Below, in pieces: positions 36,476 to 47,509 of a stretch of DNA of 64,000 nucleotides (position 1 is its first letter; every line of letters begins with the position of its first letter). The notes beneath the pieces were generated by a model. That model ran no database searches, was not told where the DNA came from, and worked only from the letters and a program-made list of their open reading frames with translations. The position numbers were made by a program, and so were the translations under genes. The stretch comes from Halomonas meridiana (GTDB lineage Bacteria > Pseudomonadota > Gammaproteobacteria > Pseudomonadales > Halomonadaceae): assembly GCF_009846525.1 (NCBI RefSeq), contig NZ_CP024621.1, forward strand, positions 1,178,001-1,242,000. Reading direction: 5' to 3'.

Positions 36476-38788
36476 TTACTTAATAGCAATCATCCTAAGT
36501 CGTAAAGCATTGCCAATCACGCTCACTGAAGAGAGTGACATCGCCGCCGCCGCGATAATCGGTGATAACAGCATACCTGTGAAGGGGTACAAAATCCCTG
36601 CGGCAATGGGGATGCCTGCCGCGTTGTAAGCAAAGGCAAAAAAGAGATTTTGGCGAATATTACGCATGGTGGCTTTTGAGAGCTTATGCGCCGTGGCAAT
36701 ACCGGTAAGATCTCCTCGCAGTAGAGTAACCCCAGCGCTTTCTATCGCCACATCGGTGCCGGTTCCCATGGCAATGCCGACATCCGCTGTAGCCAGCGCA
36801 GGTGCATCGTTCACGCCGTCGCCGGCCATGACAACAATGCGCCCTTCATCACGGAGACGCTGAATCACTCGGCCTTTATCCTCTGGAAGCACTTCAGCTT
36901 CGACCTCATCAATGCCTAGCCGACGTGCCACAGCGTTGGCGGAGGTGCGATTATCGCCTGTCAGCATCACCACTCGAATGCCGCCAGCCTGGAGTGAACG
37001 AATGGCTTCTTCGGTGGTTTCCTTGACCGGATCGGCAATGGCGAGCAGCCCAGCTAAATTCCCGTCGATGCTCGCAAAGATGACAGTAGCACCGTCGCTG
37101 CGCAATTGATCGGCATGTGTGTCTTGAGACTGGGTGTTAACGCCCTCGCTTTCCATCAATAGCCGGTTGCCCAGGGCAATACGCTTGCCATCTATCTGGC
37201 CTATAACGCCCATGCCATTGGGAGCCTCGAAGTCCAACGCTTCTGTTAATTTTACCTCTGCCTCTTTAGCCTTTTCGACTATTGCATGGGCCAAGGGGTG
37301 CTCGCTGCCTCGCTCAAGACTAGCTGCCAAGCGCAAAAGCTCCGATTCAGCAATGCCTTCAGTGAGAATCAACTCGGTCACTCGTGGTTTGCCTTCGGTA
37401 AGCGTGCCGGTTTTGTCGACGACGACGGTGTCGACCTTCTCTAGACGTTCAAGAGCTTCGGCATCGCGAATCAACACGCCTAACTGGGCACCTCGCCCTA
37501 CACCGACCATAATTGACATGGGGGTAGCAAGACCTAGCGCGCACGGGCAGGCAATGATCAGAACACTAACCGCCGCAATAAGGCCAAACGCCATCGGCGG
37601 GGTAGGGCCCCACAATGACCAGGCGATGAAAGCCACAACAGCAATGAGAATAACGACGGGTACAAAGATGCTGGCGACTTTGTCGGCAAGCCCTTGAATG
37701 GGTGCGCGGCTGCGCTGGGCGCTGGCGACCATTTGCACAATCTGCGACAGCATCGTGTCCTGGCCCACCTTGTCAGCGCGCATGACAAAGGATCCTTGAC
37801 CATTGATGCTGCCGCCAATGACGCCATCGCCGACTTCCTTTTTCACCGCTAGTGGTTCACCGGTAACCATGGATTCGTCAACGTTGGAGCGACCTTCCAT
37901 CACTTCGCCATCTAATGGCACCTTATCGCCGGGGCGCACCCGGAGACGATCCCCTACCTGAACCTGGTCAAGAGAGATATCTTCCTCATTGCCCTGATCA
38001 TCAAGGCGTCGAGCGGTAGCAGGCGCCAAGTCGAGCAGAGCACGAATAGCGCCAGAGGTTTTTTCACGAGCGCGTAGCTCTAATACTTGTCCCAGTAAAA
38101 CTAAAACGACAATCACTGCCGCTGCTTCGAAATAAACGGCCACCGAACCATCGGCTTGACGGAAGGCGTCGGGAAAGATGCCCGGTGTGAGGGTGGCCAG
38201 CAAACTGTAGAGCAACGCGGTGCCGGTACCGATCGCGATTAGCGTGAACATATTAAGGCTGCGATGCACTAGCGAACGCCATCCGCGTACAAAGAATGGC
38301 CAACCTGCCCAGACGACTACCGGCGTTGCCAGCAGCAGTTGAATCCAGTTAGAGGTTTGCTGGGAAATAAAATGCATAAGGCCAAACACGTGGCCACCCA
38401 TTTCTAGGGCAAACACGGGGAGGGTCAGTACTAGGCCGATCCAGAAACGCCTGGTCATGTCCTTGAGTTCGTCCGAAGGGCCGGTGTCAGCAGAGACGGT
38501 CTCAGGTTCCAGCGCCATGCCACAGATTGGACAGTCGCCTGGGCCTTCTCGTCGAACTTCTGGGTGCATCGGGCAAGTATAAATAGACCCCGAGGGTACT
38601 GACGCTTGTGACTGTTTGCTTGGCTCAAGATACGCATCAGGCTTGGCAATAAACTTTTCCTGACACTTTTCTGAGCAGAAGTACCAAGTCTTACCCGCGT
38701 GATCGGCACGGTGGCGGGAGGTATGGGGATCAACGTCCATGCCACAAACAGGGTCTTTCACCTTTGTCTCGTTATGGTCTTCAGACAT
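36476..38788 (-). CDS. Copper-translocating P1B-type ATPase with YHS and heavy-metal-binding domains
   Basis: 770 residues, CopA/ActP-type exporter that pumps Cu(I) out of the cytoplasm. Instead of the usual HMA domains, the N-terminus has a YHS/TRASH domain ([29 protein letters not shown]; residues 12-47) and a heavy-metal-binding zinc-ribbon-like domain ([20 protein letters not shown], about 70-90). Core motifs: TGEP phosphatase loop, CPC metal site in [13 protein letters not shown], phosphorylation site [18 protein letters not shown] nucleotide motif, and [11 protein letters not shown]. Eight TM segments expected. Its start overlaps the stop of the broken helical-protein gene by 8 bp, so it was translationally coupled to it; the IS in that gene may reduce expression. 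Confidence 0.94.
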   Translation of the reverse strand: MSEDHNETKVKDPVCGMDVDPHTSRHRADHAGKTWYFCSEKCQEKFIAKPDAYLEPSKQSQASVPSGSIYTCPMHPEVRREGPGDCPICGMALEPETVSADTGPSDELKDMTRRFWIGLVLTLPVFALEMGGHVFGLMHFISQQTSNWIQLLLATPVVVWAGWPFFVRGWRSLVHRSLNMFTLIAIGTGTALLYSLLATLTPGIFPDAFRQADGSVAVYFEAAAVIVVLVLLGQVLELRAREKTSGAIRALLDLAPATARRLDDQGNEEDISLDQVQVGDRLRVRPGDKVPLDGEVMEGRSNVDESMVTGEPLAVKKEVGDGVIGGSINGQGSFVMRADKVGQDTMLSQIVQMVASAQRSRAPIQGLADKVASIFVPVVILIAVVAFIAWSLWGPTPPMAFGLIAAVSVLIIACPCALGLATPMSIMVGVGRGAQLGVLIRDAEALERLEKVDTVVVDKTGTLTEGKPRVTELILTEGIAESELLRLAASLERGSEHPLAHAIVEKAKEAEVKLTEALDFEAPNGMGVIGQIDGKRIALGNRLLMESEGVNTQSQDTHADQLRSDGATVIFASIDGNLAGLLAIADPVKETTEEAIRSLQAGGIRVVMLTGDNRTSANAVARRLGIDEVEAEVLPEDKGRVIQRLRDEGRIVVMAGDGVNDAPALATADVGIAMGTGTDVAIESAGVTLLRGDLTGIATAHKLSKATMRNIRQNLFFAFAYNAAGIPIAAGILYPFTGMLLSPIIAAAAMSLSSVSVIGNALRLRMIAIK

Positions 38789-39030
38789 CGTTCATTCTCC
38801 CCGTTTGGCGAACAAGGCGCATGGCTTCGTGCTCTTCAAGTGCTAAAAGGGAATCTAAGAGCTCTTTAGCCTCAGGAATTTCCGCTTTGCCAACGAGGGT
38901 TCGATAAAGGTTTATCGTTTGTTCATGGAAATCAAAAACCTCTCGGCAAATGTCGTCAACACTTAGCGTGGAATAGGGCGCATCGCAGGTATGAACCGCC
39001 CCGGTTATTCCGGAGACCGGTTTGTTTGAG

Positions 39031-40247
<1,217 letters not shown>

Positions 40248-40575
40248 AACTCCATCCTCTCAAGATATGGAGTCTCCGGTAAAGCCGGGGCGGTTCAGTA
40301 CGATGCGTACGGATAGGTTTATGCTCCAAATAGTCATAAACGTAGGTTTTTAATGCTTTCGCGTCAGCAGTCTGTTCAAAGCGCGCCACAACGCGCTGCA
40401 TTTCCGCTTCCTGTGCAGCTAAGTAATTGAGCAACATGCGAGCGCGCTCTTCTTCGTGTATATCGGCGCAATGAGCAAGGCAAGCTGCAAGATGCTCGTG
40501 TAACTGACGGGTCCAATCGATCAATTCACCAAAGGTTCTAACGTCCATTTGGTACCTCCTATAACGCTATTAACG

Positions 40576-41913
40576 TTAATGAGTGTGAGAGTGCTCGCTA
40601 TCGTTTGAAGCGTCGCGTTTGGATAGGAAAATCCATTCGCCGAGTAAAAGAGTAGCCATTACTACGCCAGCAACGATGAGCACCATGGGGTCCGAGATGG
40701 CTTTTACCCATAAAAAGCCGATTAACACGACAGCATCTAGTAGTATGGCAATGCTAGGAATAACAGGATTAGCCCCCACTCTGTCCTTGAGATGACGAAG
40801 CACACCCCAGTGGATGGCCATATCCATGATCAGGTAGAAAATGATGCCTAATGCTGCGATGCGGCTCAGGTCAAAAAAAGCGGTGAGCACTAAGCCAAAT
40901 ACGATGGTGTACACCAGTGTATGCTTTTGTACACTGCCGGGCATGTGGAAATGGCGGTGAGGAACCAGCTTCATTTCTGTCAGCATGGCGAGCATGCGTG
41001 AAACGGCAAAGACGCTGGCGATGATACCGCCCGCCGTTGCCAACATGGCGAGAATGACGGTAAACGCAACTGCCGCTTCACCCAGTGCGGGACGGGCAGC
41101 GGCGGCCAGGGAGTAGTCTTGGGTTTCGATAATTTCAGGCAAAGATAGGTTGCTGGCAACGGCAAAACCGACAAGGGCATAGATCACCACGCATAGCGCA
41201 ATCGAGATCGTGATAGCTTTGCCAAGATTCCGCTTAGGATCTTTAAGCTCCGAACCACTATTGGTAATCGTCGTGAAGCCTTTAAATGCCAGTATGCCGA
41301 GCGCCGTAGCACCTAAAAAGCCCGTTATCGTAGGCGTAGGTGCATCGTTGCCAGCACCCATTTCGATGGAGTCGGCAATAAACACGCCGACAATACCAAA
41401 CACTATAATGCCACCTATTTTGATAAATCCGAGCACCGAGGCGACGGTCTCGATCAAGCGGTTGGCGGATAAATTGATCAAAAAGGCTATTAGCAGTAAA
41501 CCAACCCCGAGTAGGGGCACAAATAGTGAACGATCCCCCAGGTCAAACAACTCAAGCGTGTAGGAACCAAACGTTCTCGCCAAAAAACTCTGTGCGATCA
41601 CCATGGAAAAATACATCAGGAGGGCATGAAAGGCGGTGGGAAGCGTCGGGCCATACGCTTTCTGTAAATACATGCCAATCCCACCTGCTGATGGGAAGGT
41701 ATTGGACATTTTAACGTAAGAATAAGCGCTGAAAGAGACAATGACGGCAGCGGCCAGAAAGGCTAGAGGAAATAGCCGACCAATCATTTCGGCCATTTGG
41801 CCGGTTAGCGCAAAAATACCGGCCCCAATCATCACGCCGGTGCCTAATGCAACGGCACCGACCAACGAAAGACTGTTTTCTTTATATTGTGGCGTTCTAT
41901 CCTGCCCAACCAT
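40576..41913 (-). CDS. APC-family amino acid/cation permease
   Basis: 445 residues from the ATG at 41913, which has AAGGAG 8 nt upstream; the frame is open to 41952. About 12 hydrophobic segments. The N-terminal GTGVMIGAGIFALTGQMAE (residues about 22-40) is the conserved first helix of APC transporters, and the central FKGFTTITNSGSELKDPKRN matches the family loop. The C-terminus is His-rich (HSHTH). Members of this type are common in metal-resistance clusters, but the substrate is unknown. It lies 27 bp upstream of the broken helical-protein gene and belongs to the ATPase operon. Confidence 0.87.
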   Translation of the reverse strand: MVGQDRTPQYKENSLSLVGAVALGTGVMIGAGIFALTGQMAEMIGRLFPLAFLAAAVIVSFSAYSYVKMSNTFPSAGGIGMYLQKAYGPTLPTAFHALLMYFSMVIAQSFLARTFGSYTLELFDLGDRSLFVPLLGVGLLLIAFLINLSANRLIETVASVLGFIKIGGIIVFGIVGVFIADSIEMGAGNDAPTPTITGFLGATALGILAFKGFTTITNSGSELKDPKRNLGKAITISIALCVVIYALVGFAVASNLSLPEIIETQDYSLAAAARPALGEAAVAFTVILAMLATAGGIIASVFAVSRMLAMLTEMKLVPHRHFHMPGSVQKHTLVYTIVFGLVLTAFFDLSRIAALGIIFYLIMDMAIHWGVLRHLKDRVGANPVIPSIAILLDAVVLIGFLWVKAISDPMVLIVAGVVMATLLLGEWIFLSKRDASNDSEHSHTH

Positions 41914-42133
41914 GAAAGCGACTCCTTGTATTAACGGCAACCACAGCAGCAATAACTGCCAAGGACTCCTGTGCGGTGTTTTTTGATGCTATATAAATTA
42001 AATATAGAACCTATGTGCAGCCACATGGCAAATGACTAACGGAAGGTCTGATTTTGCGAGGCCACAGGCAAGCAGCTCTTACCCTAAACTAGCTAGTCTT
42101 GCTCCTGGTTGTGTCATGTAGCCGTTATGACTA

Positions 42134-42478
42134 TTAATGACAGCTCCAAGGTTCCTGTTTAGCGTTGTCTTTAACGTTCTGATCGACGAAACGGTAATAC
42201 TCCTTCTTAAAGCGGTTCCACCGATCAGCGCTGACCTGTATGTCATGGAGCTTGAGAATTTTTTCAACGTCATCGATGCAGAGCCTCAGCGCATCGTAAG
42301 CAAGGCTGATATTTCGGTTTTTCTCGTTGTAGACCACCTTATCCATTCCATAGAGTCGGTCGATATCTGACAGCGCTTCTTCAATGCGTTTGGATTTACT
42401 AGGCTTGATTTTTAAATTCCGAGTCACCAGTGTGTTTTTGGAAACACCCAAGCGGTGCTCTTGTTGTGTCGTTTTCAT
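42134..42478 (-). CDS. HMA-like ferredoxin-fold protein of the copper operon
   Basis: 114 residues from the ATG at 42478 (in-frame start also at 42502). The segment TLVTRNLKIKPSKSKRIEEA, then LSDIDRLYGMDKVVYNEKNR and ISLAYDALRLCIDDVEKILK follow the beta-alpha-beta pattern of heavy-metal-associated domains, but the metal-binding CxxC is missing. A conserved-looking tail (YYRFVDQNVKDNAKQEPWSC then H) follows. I recognise the type from copper islands but not a function. It lies 40 bp after the DUF2933 gene. Confidence 0.68.
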   Translation of the reverse strand: MKTTQQEHRLGVSKNTLVTRNLKIKPSKSKRIEEALSDIDRLYGMDKVVYNEKNRNISLAYDALRLCIDDVEKILKLHDIQVSADRWNRFKKEYYRFVDQNVKDNAKQEPWSCH

Positions 42479-42518
42479 GGTCTTTCTCCCAGGCGCGTAC
42501 ATGTATATATAGAGTGGT

Positions 42519-42725
42519 TCAGTCCTTGTCTATTTTGTCCTTATGACCGCCGTGGTGTTTATGCATGAAAATATGCATCAGTGGGCATGCTGCCAAAAAG
42601 AGGAAAGGTAAGAACTGAAATAGGTGGAGACGGTGCTCGGTTCCAATCAGGTATCCCGCCCAAATGACAAACCCAGCAAGTGGCACCCACAACATCAGCA
42701 AACGACTACTTGTACTGTTACTCAT
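42519..42725 (-). CDS. DUF2933 small membrane protein
   Basis: 68 residues. Start at the ATG 42725, which has GAGGTG 3 nt upstream; a GTG at 42731 is also in frame. Two hydrophobic helices (LLMLWVPLAGFVIWAGYLIG and FLPFLFLAACPLMHIFM) and a His/Lys-rich tail (HKHHGGHKDKIDKD), the layout of DUF2933 proteins. First gene of the ATPase operon and directly behind a CopR-type box. Possible metal-binding tail. Confidence 0.8.
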   Translation of the reverse strand: MSNSTSSRLLMLWVPLAGFVIWAGYLIGTEHRLHLFQFLPFLFLAACPLMHIFMHKHHGGHKDKIDKD

Positions 42726-42808
42726 AATCACCTCAGTAACTCGCCCAAAGAGCCAACAGCAGTTAAGGCCGTTGGTTTGGGAAAAATCAAATAAATAACC
42801 CCAATAAC

Positions 42809-42840
42809 ATCATGGATGATTTGTCTGAACGCAACCTGAA
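42809..42840 (-). promoter_or_regulatory. CopR-type box upstream of the DUF2933-ATPase operon
   Basis: CTGAA at 42825-42829 and 42836-42840 on the + strand (coding strand TTCAGGTTGCGTTCAG), 11-bp pitch. CATGAT (42809-42814), the proposed -10, lies exactly 9 bp from the near hexamer, as at the other three sites. Confidence 0.65.
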
Positions 42841-43153
42841 CAGCATCGGAGGGAAATATGATCCTGATCAAGCGCCTCGCAAAAAGTAGGCGATAATTAC
42901 CCAAGCGGTATCCATAGCCTCATTCCCATCATCATTAGGTTTTCGGTGAGCGATACAAAGCTTAATGGGTATTACTGTTGCCGACACAGGCGCACTTGAG
43001 CTCACGTTTATCGAGGTATATCGCTTTAAAGACAGAACCTGTCACACGGTGCCAACTAATAGCGCCAGTGGCGCAGCCAGCCAGATAAGCGTATCGGCCA
43101 GCAATTAGTAGCTTCGGAAGTATCTAGGCAAAAAAATAAATTGAGCATTGGAG
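42841..43153. other. Intergenic stretch without a recognisable gene
   Basis: About 310 bases between the copper box and the inverted repeat at 43154. No open frame with family character or ribosome site was found. It marks the join between the copper region and the recombination block. Confidence 0.4.
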
Positions 43154-43182
43154 ACAGGTACTGCCCCTGGGGCAGTACCTGT
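43154..43182. repeat. 29-bp near-perfect palindrome
   Basis: 14-bp arms ACAGGTACTGCCCC and GGGGCAGTACCTGT around a single T. It lies 19 nt after the RadC-like stop; there is no U-tract, so a terminator is only one option. Confidence 0.6.
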
Positions 43183-43200
43183 ACCTTCGAGTATGAACGT

Positions 43201-43698
43201 TTACAGATACCCTTTTTCTGCGAATGACGTGCATCCATCACTCCCTACCACCACATGGTCAATCACCCGTATATCCATCAAGCCAAGCGCTTCCTTCAGT
43301 CGCTCGGTAATACGCCGATCCGCATCACTAGGCTCAGGGTCACCGCTGGGGTGGTTATGCACCAGAATGACAGCGGCGGCGTTGTAGGCGAGCGCTGCTT
43401 TTAGCACTTCCCGTGGGTACACGCTGGCAGAATCAATAGTGCCGCGAAACAGCTCTTCAAAGCGGATGACGCGGTGCTGGCTGTCGAGGAACAGCACGCT
43501 GAACACCTCATACTCATAGTCCTGAAGCAACAGCTGCAGATGCTCAAACGCTTGCGAAGGCTGAGTAATCTTGCGGCCTTTGGCGAGCTTGCGGCGTGCG
43601 AACCGCTTGGCCATGGTGATGATGTCGGTTTCTGTGACCGGCGAAGTGACTAAGTAGGTGCCCGCCACTTCACCGGCTTTGAGTTTGCTATGGGGCAT
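43201..43698 (-). CDS. radC: RadC-like JAB-domain protein
   Basis: 165 residues from the ATG at 43698, which has GGAGG 5 nt upstream. The metalloprotease-like MPN+ motif is present, HNHPSGDPEPSDADRRIT (HxH then S and D, residues about 118-131). The N-terminal helix-hairpin-helix region of full RadC is missing, as in the shortened versions common on mobile elements. Biochemical role is unknown despite the name. Last gene of the leftward recombination block. Confidence 0.88.
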   Translation of the reverse strand: MPHSKLKAGEVAGTYLVTSPVTETDIITMAKRFARRKLAKGRKITQPSQAFEHLQLLLQDYEYEVFSVLFLDSQHRVIRFEELFRGTIDSASVYPREVLKAALAYNAAAVILVHNHPSGDPEPSDADRRITERLKEALGLMDIRVIDHVVVGSDGCTSFAEKGYL

Positions 43699-43787
43699 GA
43701 TGACCTCCAAAAAATAAAGATGCCGGGGTGGTGGCCCCGGCATCTATGTCGTTAATGGTTGAAAGGAATATCTGTGAAAGTGACCGT

Positions 43788-44399
43788 TCACGCAGCCATC
43801 ACTTGGCTCATGCGCCGCTCCATCTCCTCATGAAATGCTTCGACTCGCTCAACAATCGTGCGGATCATGATGTCGTCACGGTAGGCACGTTTAATAAACA
43901 GCGGCATGCCAGGCCAATAACTCACAAAGTCGATCCACTCCCGCTCGCTAACCCACAGTCCACCTTGGCACTGAGCAACATGCTCGGCGGGAATCTCCCC
44001 GCTAAGCAGTACCTCTATTTGGAATTTGGGCAGCTTGGTTTTGATTTCCAGTAGGCCGTTATCACCTACCAAACTGTCTGGTGAGTAGCCCACCTCGTGA
44101 TTGAGGATAATGCCCACTTCCTGTGGTTCCGGTTCACCAGCGGCATCGCAATAAAGCGTGCGTGCCACGCCTTCCAGCTCATGACCACGACGGGTATGCG
44201 CATTACCCTGAAATGGCTCGGCCAGTTCGCCGGTAATCCGCTCGCCAATCAGCTGATGCATATACGAAAAAGCCCCAGTGCCAAATCCACCGGGGCCTTT
44301 CCCGTTAACCAGCAGCGTTTTTAGCTCCGACATGGTGACGTGGCCTAAGCGCGCCGCCAGCCATTCAGGGGAGCCTTGCTCCATGTTGAGTATCTGCAT
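43788..44399 (-). CDS. YqaJ-family viral recombinase (lambda exonuclease fold)
   Basis: 203 residues, alkaline-exonuclease type that resects double-strand ends. Motifs in order: QGSPEWLAARLGHVTMSE (N-terminal signature), RRGHELEGVARTLY (helix with Glu), SPDSLVGDNGLLEIKTK (catalytic Asp near 109 and E-x-K near 117-119) and HVAQCQGGLWVSEREW (conserved Gln). AGGAGG site before the ATG. It works with the annealase encoded 37 bp upstream. Confidence 0.9.
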   Translation of the reverse strand: MQILNMEQGSPEWLAARLGHVTMSELKTLLVNGKGPGGFGTGAFSYMHQLIGERITGELAEPFQGNAHTRRGHELEGVARTLYCDAAGEPEPQEVGIILNHEVGYSPDSLVGDNGLLEIKTKLPKFQIEVLLSGEIPAEHVAQCQGGLWVSEREWIDFVSYWPGMPLFIKRAYRDDIMIRTIVERVEAFHEEMERRMSQVMAA

Positions 44400-44436
44400 G
44401 GATGCCTCCTTTACTCAGGTAGGGTTAGTACGCCGT

Positions 44437-45186
44437 TTACTTAACAGCTCGCTTAGTGAGGGACGCCCGCAGCTTGTCGAAGTCCGCCTGAGGCACCTGA
44501 ACGGCAGAACCGTACTTGCCGCTGAACCACTCCTGGGTCGTGGCGGGGCATTGGCTGATCAGCCGCTGGATCTGCCCCGCCTGAAAGGGCGTTACTAGCT
44601 TTACTCTAGTGCTGGTGTTGCCGTTATCGTCCTGGCCTCGCGTGGTGATATTAAGCAGGGCACTCAGCACGTAGCGTTTGCCATAGCTAGTAGACGAGCC
44701 AAAGGCCTGTACTGCGTTTTTGTTGCCGCTTATATCCGCAGGCAGAAGCATACTGGTCTCTTCACGGTGGCCGTCCTTGTGCATCAACACACCGGTGACC
44801 TGAATGCCGCGCTCCTGCGTCTGAATACGGAAGCTCACTGCAAAGCCATGCTTCTGCATAATGGGCCGCACGGTATCGACGATATCTTCCAGCGTGGCGT
44901 ATTTACCGTTATTGCCTTGGCCATGTTCTTCGATGCTGGGTAACTCGGTCTGCATCGCCGCCATCGCGGCGCTATAGGCCATCATGGCTTGTCGATCCAT
45001 CACCCGTTCCTGCATTTGCAGCAAACGCTCCATCTTGTCGATATCAACGTCTGGGTTAAGCGCCGCACGCTCAATGACCTGAATGATAGCGGTGCTGTCG
45101 GCATGTGCCGGGGCTGAATTAGCCGGAACGGCCTGGAGGGAGGTGGTCGTTGTGTCGCGATTTACCACATTAGTGTTTGTTGCCAT
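44437..45186 (-). CDS. erf: ERF-family single-strand annealing protein
   Basis: 249 residues. The ERF core is visible: AMMAYSAAMAAMQTELPSIE, then GNNGKYATLEDIVDTVRPIM and KHGFAVSFRI, then the TSYGKRYVLSALLNITTRGQ signature (near 170). ERF anneals complementary single strands after resection and pairs with YqaJ exonuclease. AAGGAG lies 7 nt before the ATG. Acts in the cytoplasm in recombination-based repair or element circularisation. Confidence 0.92.
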   Translation of the reverse strand: MATNTNVVNRDTTTTSLQAVPANSAPAHADSTAIIQVIERAALNPDVDIDKMERLLQMQERVMDRQAMMAYSAAMAAMQTELPSIEEHGQGNNGKYATLEDIVDTVRPIMQKHGFAVSFRIQTQERGIQVTGVLMHKDGHREETSMLLPADISGNKNAVQAFGSSTSYGKRYVLSALLNITTRGQDDNGNTSTRVKLVTPFQAGQIQRLISQCPATTQEWFSGKYGSAVQVPQADFDKLRASLTKRAVK

Positions 45187-45208
45187 GGGGAGGCTCCTTG
45201 AACAGTCT

Positions 45209-45379
45209 TTAAATATCGCTGGGTAGTTCGTTGGGAGAAATAGGCGTTAAGCGCAGCTCAGCGCGGTAGAACTGGCCTTTAGCCATCACATAGGTTTCAG
45301 CGTGGGTTTGCTCTTTGGTGAGCAGGCGCTCGGTGAGCTGAGTGAGGGCAATATCGAGATCACGGTGAAGCAGTGCCAT
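45209..45379 (-). CDS. Small hypothetical protein in the recombination block
   Basis: 56 residues: MALLHRDLDIALTQLTERLL, then a helix and a short strand region ending NELPSDI. An AGGAG site lies 6 nt before the ATG, and the gene fits between the DUF932 and ERF genes on the same strand, 22 bp before erf. No family recognised. Confidence 0.6.
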   Translation of the reverse strand: MALLHRDLDIALTQLTERLLTKEQTHAETYVMAKGQFYRAELRLTPISPNELPSDI

Positions 45380-45498
45380 GGTGTACTCCTAACCAATAAA
45401 AACGCCCAGCCGGTAAGGGCTGGGCGTATGGTGTGATAGTGGAAAAACGTTAAACGATTATGAGAACCTGCGTTCCGGAGCGATAAAGCCAACGCCGG

Positions 45499-46466
45499 TC
45501 AGCTGACCAAGGCCAGCGCTGTATTCAGAGCTTCCTGCTTCAGCTGTGCGCCTTGGCCAAACCATGCAGAATCCATGCGGGTATCGTTACTGCGTGCCCG
45601 CTTGTCGTGATCGACGTACTCCGTTACGGCATTGAGCAGGCCCCAGGCCGTGTCTTTAGCGGTGATCAAGTGAGAACCGCGTCCTTCCCCTGATACAGCT
45701 TCTGCACCTTATTCAGCGCCCGGTAATTCGGTAGCTTGGAAGGGTCATCTATTGGCTTATCGATACCGCAGAGCACCGACTGAAAATACTGCTGCGCCTC
45801 GCGGTGATCGATCTTACGTTCCGCCAGTGCTTTCATCTGGTACATGAAGTCGTTCCACTGAGAGACCGAAATCCCCAGCTGACGCTTCACCGCACGCGGA
45901 TCGAACTCTGAGCGATGCGGCACCTTCACCGCTTGCGACGTGCCATCAACGGCAATTTGCAGCGTGTTGTTGCACACAACCCGCACCGTGGTGGGCGTTG
46001 CCATGGTAGCGAGAGTGCCATCGCAGGAAGTAGCCAACAGCAGGTAGTCATTGACCTCATCCTGACCTTTGAGCGACGTGCTTAAGCCGCTACGGGCTAG
46101 CGCCCAGAACTTACGTCCGCCTTTGAGCACGCCAGCGGTTTCTAGCTCATACCCGGCGTACTCGGTCAGGTCACGGTAAAACTCCAAAATCTCCTCGGGC
46201 TGCACCACCTTATAGCGCTGTGACACCACCGACAGCGGTGCTTTAGTATCTGAGCGGTAGAGCACCTTTTGCTCAGGGAACGAGTGAATGCTGCCAAGGT
46301 GGCTAGCCCCTTCGGCAATAAAGCGTACTGGGGCTTCTTCAATGTGCCAATTCATACCAGCCTGTTGCTGCCAGACCTCCAGCGGTTGATGACGGTCGAG
46401 TTGCTGCCCCAGGCCATGCCAAGGGTTATCGCCAACGTAAGCCATTTGTTCAACGAGATGTGCCAT
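45499..46466 (-). pseudogene. DUF932 protein with a frameshift near its 3' end
   Basis: Plasmid/phage-type DUF932 protein (about 320 residues in full). The first 266 residues are in one frame (MAYVGDNPWHGLGQQL, SQRYKVVQPEEILEFYRDLT, VRVVCNNTLQIAV) and stop at 45666. The family C-terminus continues in another frame: SHLITAKDTAWGLLNAVTEY, VDHDKRARSNDTRMDSAWFG, QGAQLKQEALNTALALVS, ending at 45499-45501. The shift lies around 45666-45680. A real mutation, a sequencing error or recoding cannot be told apart here. GGAG lies 9 nt before the ATG. Confidence 0.8.
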
Positions 46467-46564
46467 GAGTCATTCTCCAGACATAAAAAAAGCGCCGACC
46501 AAAGGCCAGCGCGAGAAAGTGAGTAAGCAGATCATTCGCCCCACATGGGGCGAACAACGATGGG

Positions 46565-46903
46565 TTAAGCGTTAGGTGCTAAAGGCGGGTGGGTATCGCG
46601 ATAAGTGCAGCCGCAAGACAAGCATAACCACGGTGTTCCGCTACCAACAGGCAGCCACTGCTCAAACAGCGAGTGGGCGATGCGCGAGCCGCTCTGGCCA
46701 CCAGCAAACGCGCCCATCATCGCGGCAGGCAGCTCTGCGAGGGGAAAGCGAGTAACCGCAAGCGACAGCGGGCCGGTCATAGCCGTCGCCCGCCAGGCAC
46801 CAATGGCACCGCCTAACAGGGTACTACCCACGACGCCAACGCGTTGGGCAGTCTCAAGGTTCAATGTGCGCGGTGATGCACAGCGTGTGCAGGATGGGGG
46901 CAT
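46565..46903 (-). CDS. Zinc-ribbon hypothetical protein
   Basis: 112 residues with CTRC at residues 5-8 and CLSCGC near 93, a split zinc-ribbon pattern. Between them is a glycine-rich, moderately hydrophobic stretch (VGSTLLGGAIGAW, MMGAFAGGQSGSRIAH) that might be a membrane-associated hairpin. Family not recognised. First gene of the leftward recombination block. Confidence 0.6.
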   Translation of the reverse strand: MPPSCTRCASPRTLNLETAQRVGVVGSTLLGGAIGAWRATAMTGPLSLAVTRFPLAELPAAMMGAFAGGQSGSRIAHSLFEQWLPVGSGTPWLCLSCGCTYRDTHPPLAPNA

Positions 46904-47025
46904 AAACAGCGCTCCTATGCAGAGGAAAAAGGCTCCAGGGTGGTGGATGCATAGGAGTGATATAGGTCTGAATTTTTTTGGCTTTGACCTTTAAGGGCTT
47001 GCGTCATCAGGGTGCTTTATTGATA

Positions 47026-47041
47026 CTGTTTTTTTATACAG
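47026..47041 (+). promoter_or_regulatory. LexA box of the island umuDC
   Basis: CTGT-TTTTTTAT-ACAG, a perfect match to the CTGT-N8-ACAG consensus, 18 bp before umuD. Confidence 0.85.
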
Positions 47042-47059
47042 TTAAAAAGAGGTGCCCTT

Positions 47060-47509
47060 ATGTCTTTACCTGTTTCCTTTATAGGTCAAGCGGATGCCAT
47101 GGCCTTGCCCAGTCCCTTACCGTTTTACTCCAGCGCCGTGCGTGCTGGGTTCCCCTCACCAGCGGATGACCACCTAGATACCGATTTGGATCTGCACACG
47201 TACGTCGTTAAGCGACCGGCAGCAACCTACTTTGTGCGCTCCGAAGGCGACTCCATGATCGGTGACGGTATTCACCATGGAGATTTGTTGGTGGTTGATC
47301 GCAGCCTGGAAGCGCTGCCAGGGCGAATTATCGTGATCTGTGTGGATGGGGAGCTCACGGTGAAGCGCCTTGAACGTGTGGGCCAACGTACTTACCTCTG
47401 TGCGAGTAACGCCGCTTACCCGCCCATTCCCATCGATGGCCGCGAATCCCATGTTTGGGGTGTCGTCACGCATGTGATTCACAGCTTGCCAGGGGCTACT
47501 GTGCAATGA
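47060..47509 (+). CDS. umuD: UmuD-like S24 peptidase subunit of DNA polymerase V, island copy
   Basis: 149 residues. The self-cleavage site is in [11 protein letters not shown] (Ala-Gly bond, near residue 30), as in E. coli UmuD. The catalytic Ser is in [11 protein letters not shown] (near 67) and Lys in ELTVKRL (near 103). The processed form joins UmuC in translesion synthesis. It lies directly behind a consensus LexA box and overlaps umuC as ATGA. Confidence 0.94.
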   Translation: MSLPVSFIGQADAMALPSPLPFYSSAVRAGFPSPADDHLDTDLDLHTYVVKRPAATYFVRSEGDSMIGDGIHHGDLLVVDRSLEALPGRIIVICVDGELTVKRLERVGQRTYLCASNAAYPPIPIDGRESHVWGVVTHVIHSLPGATVQ

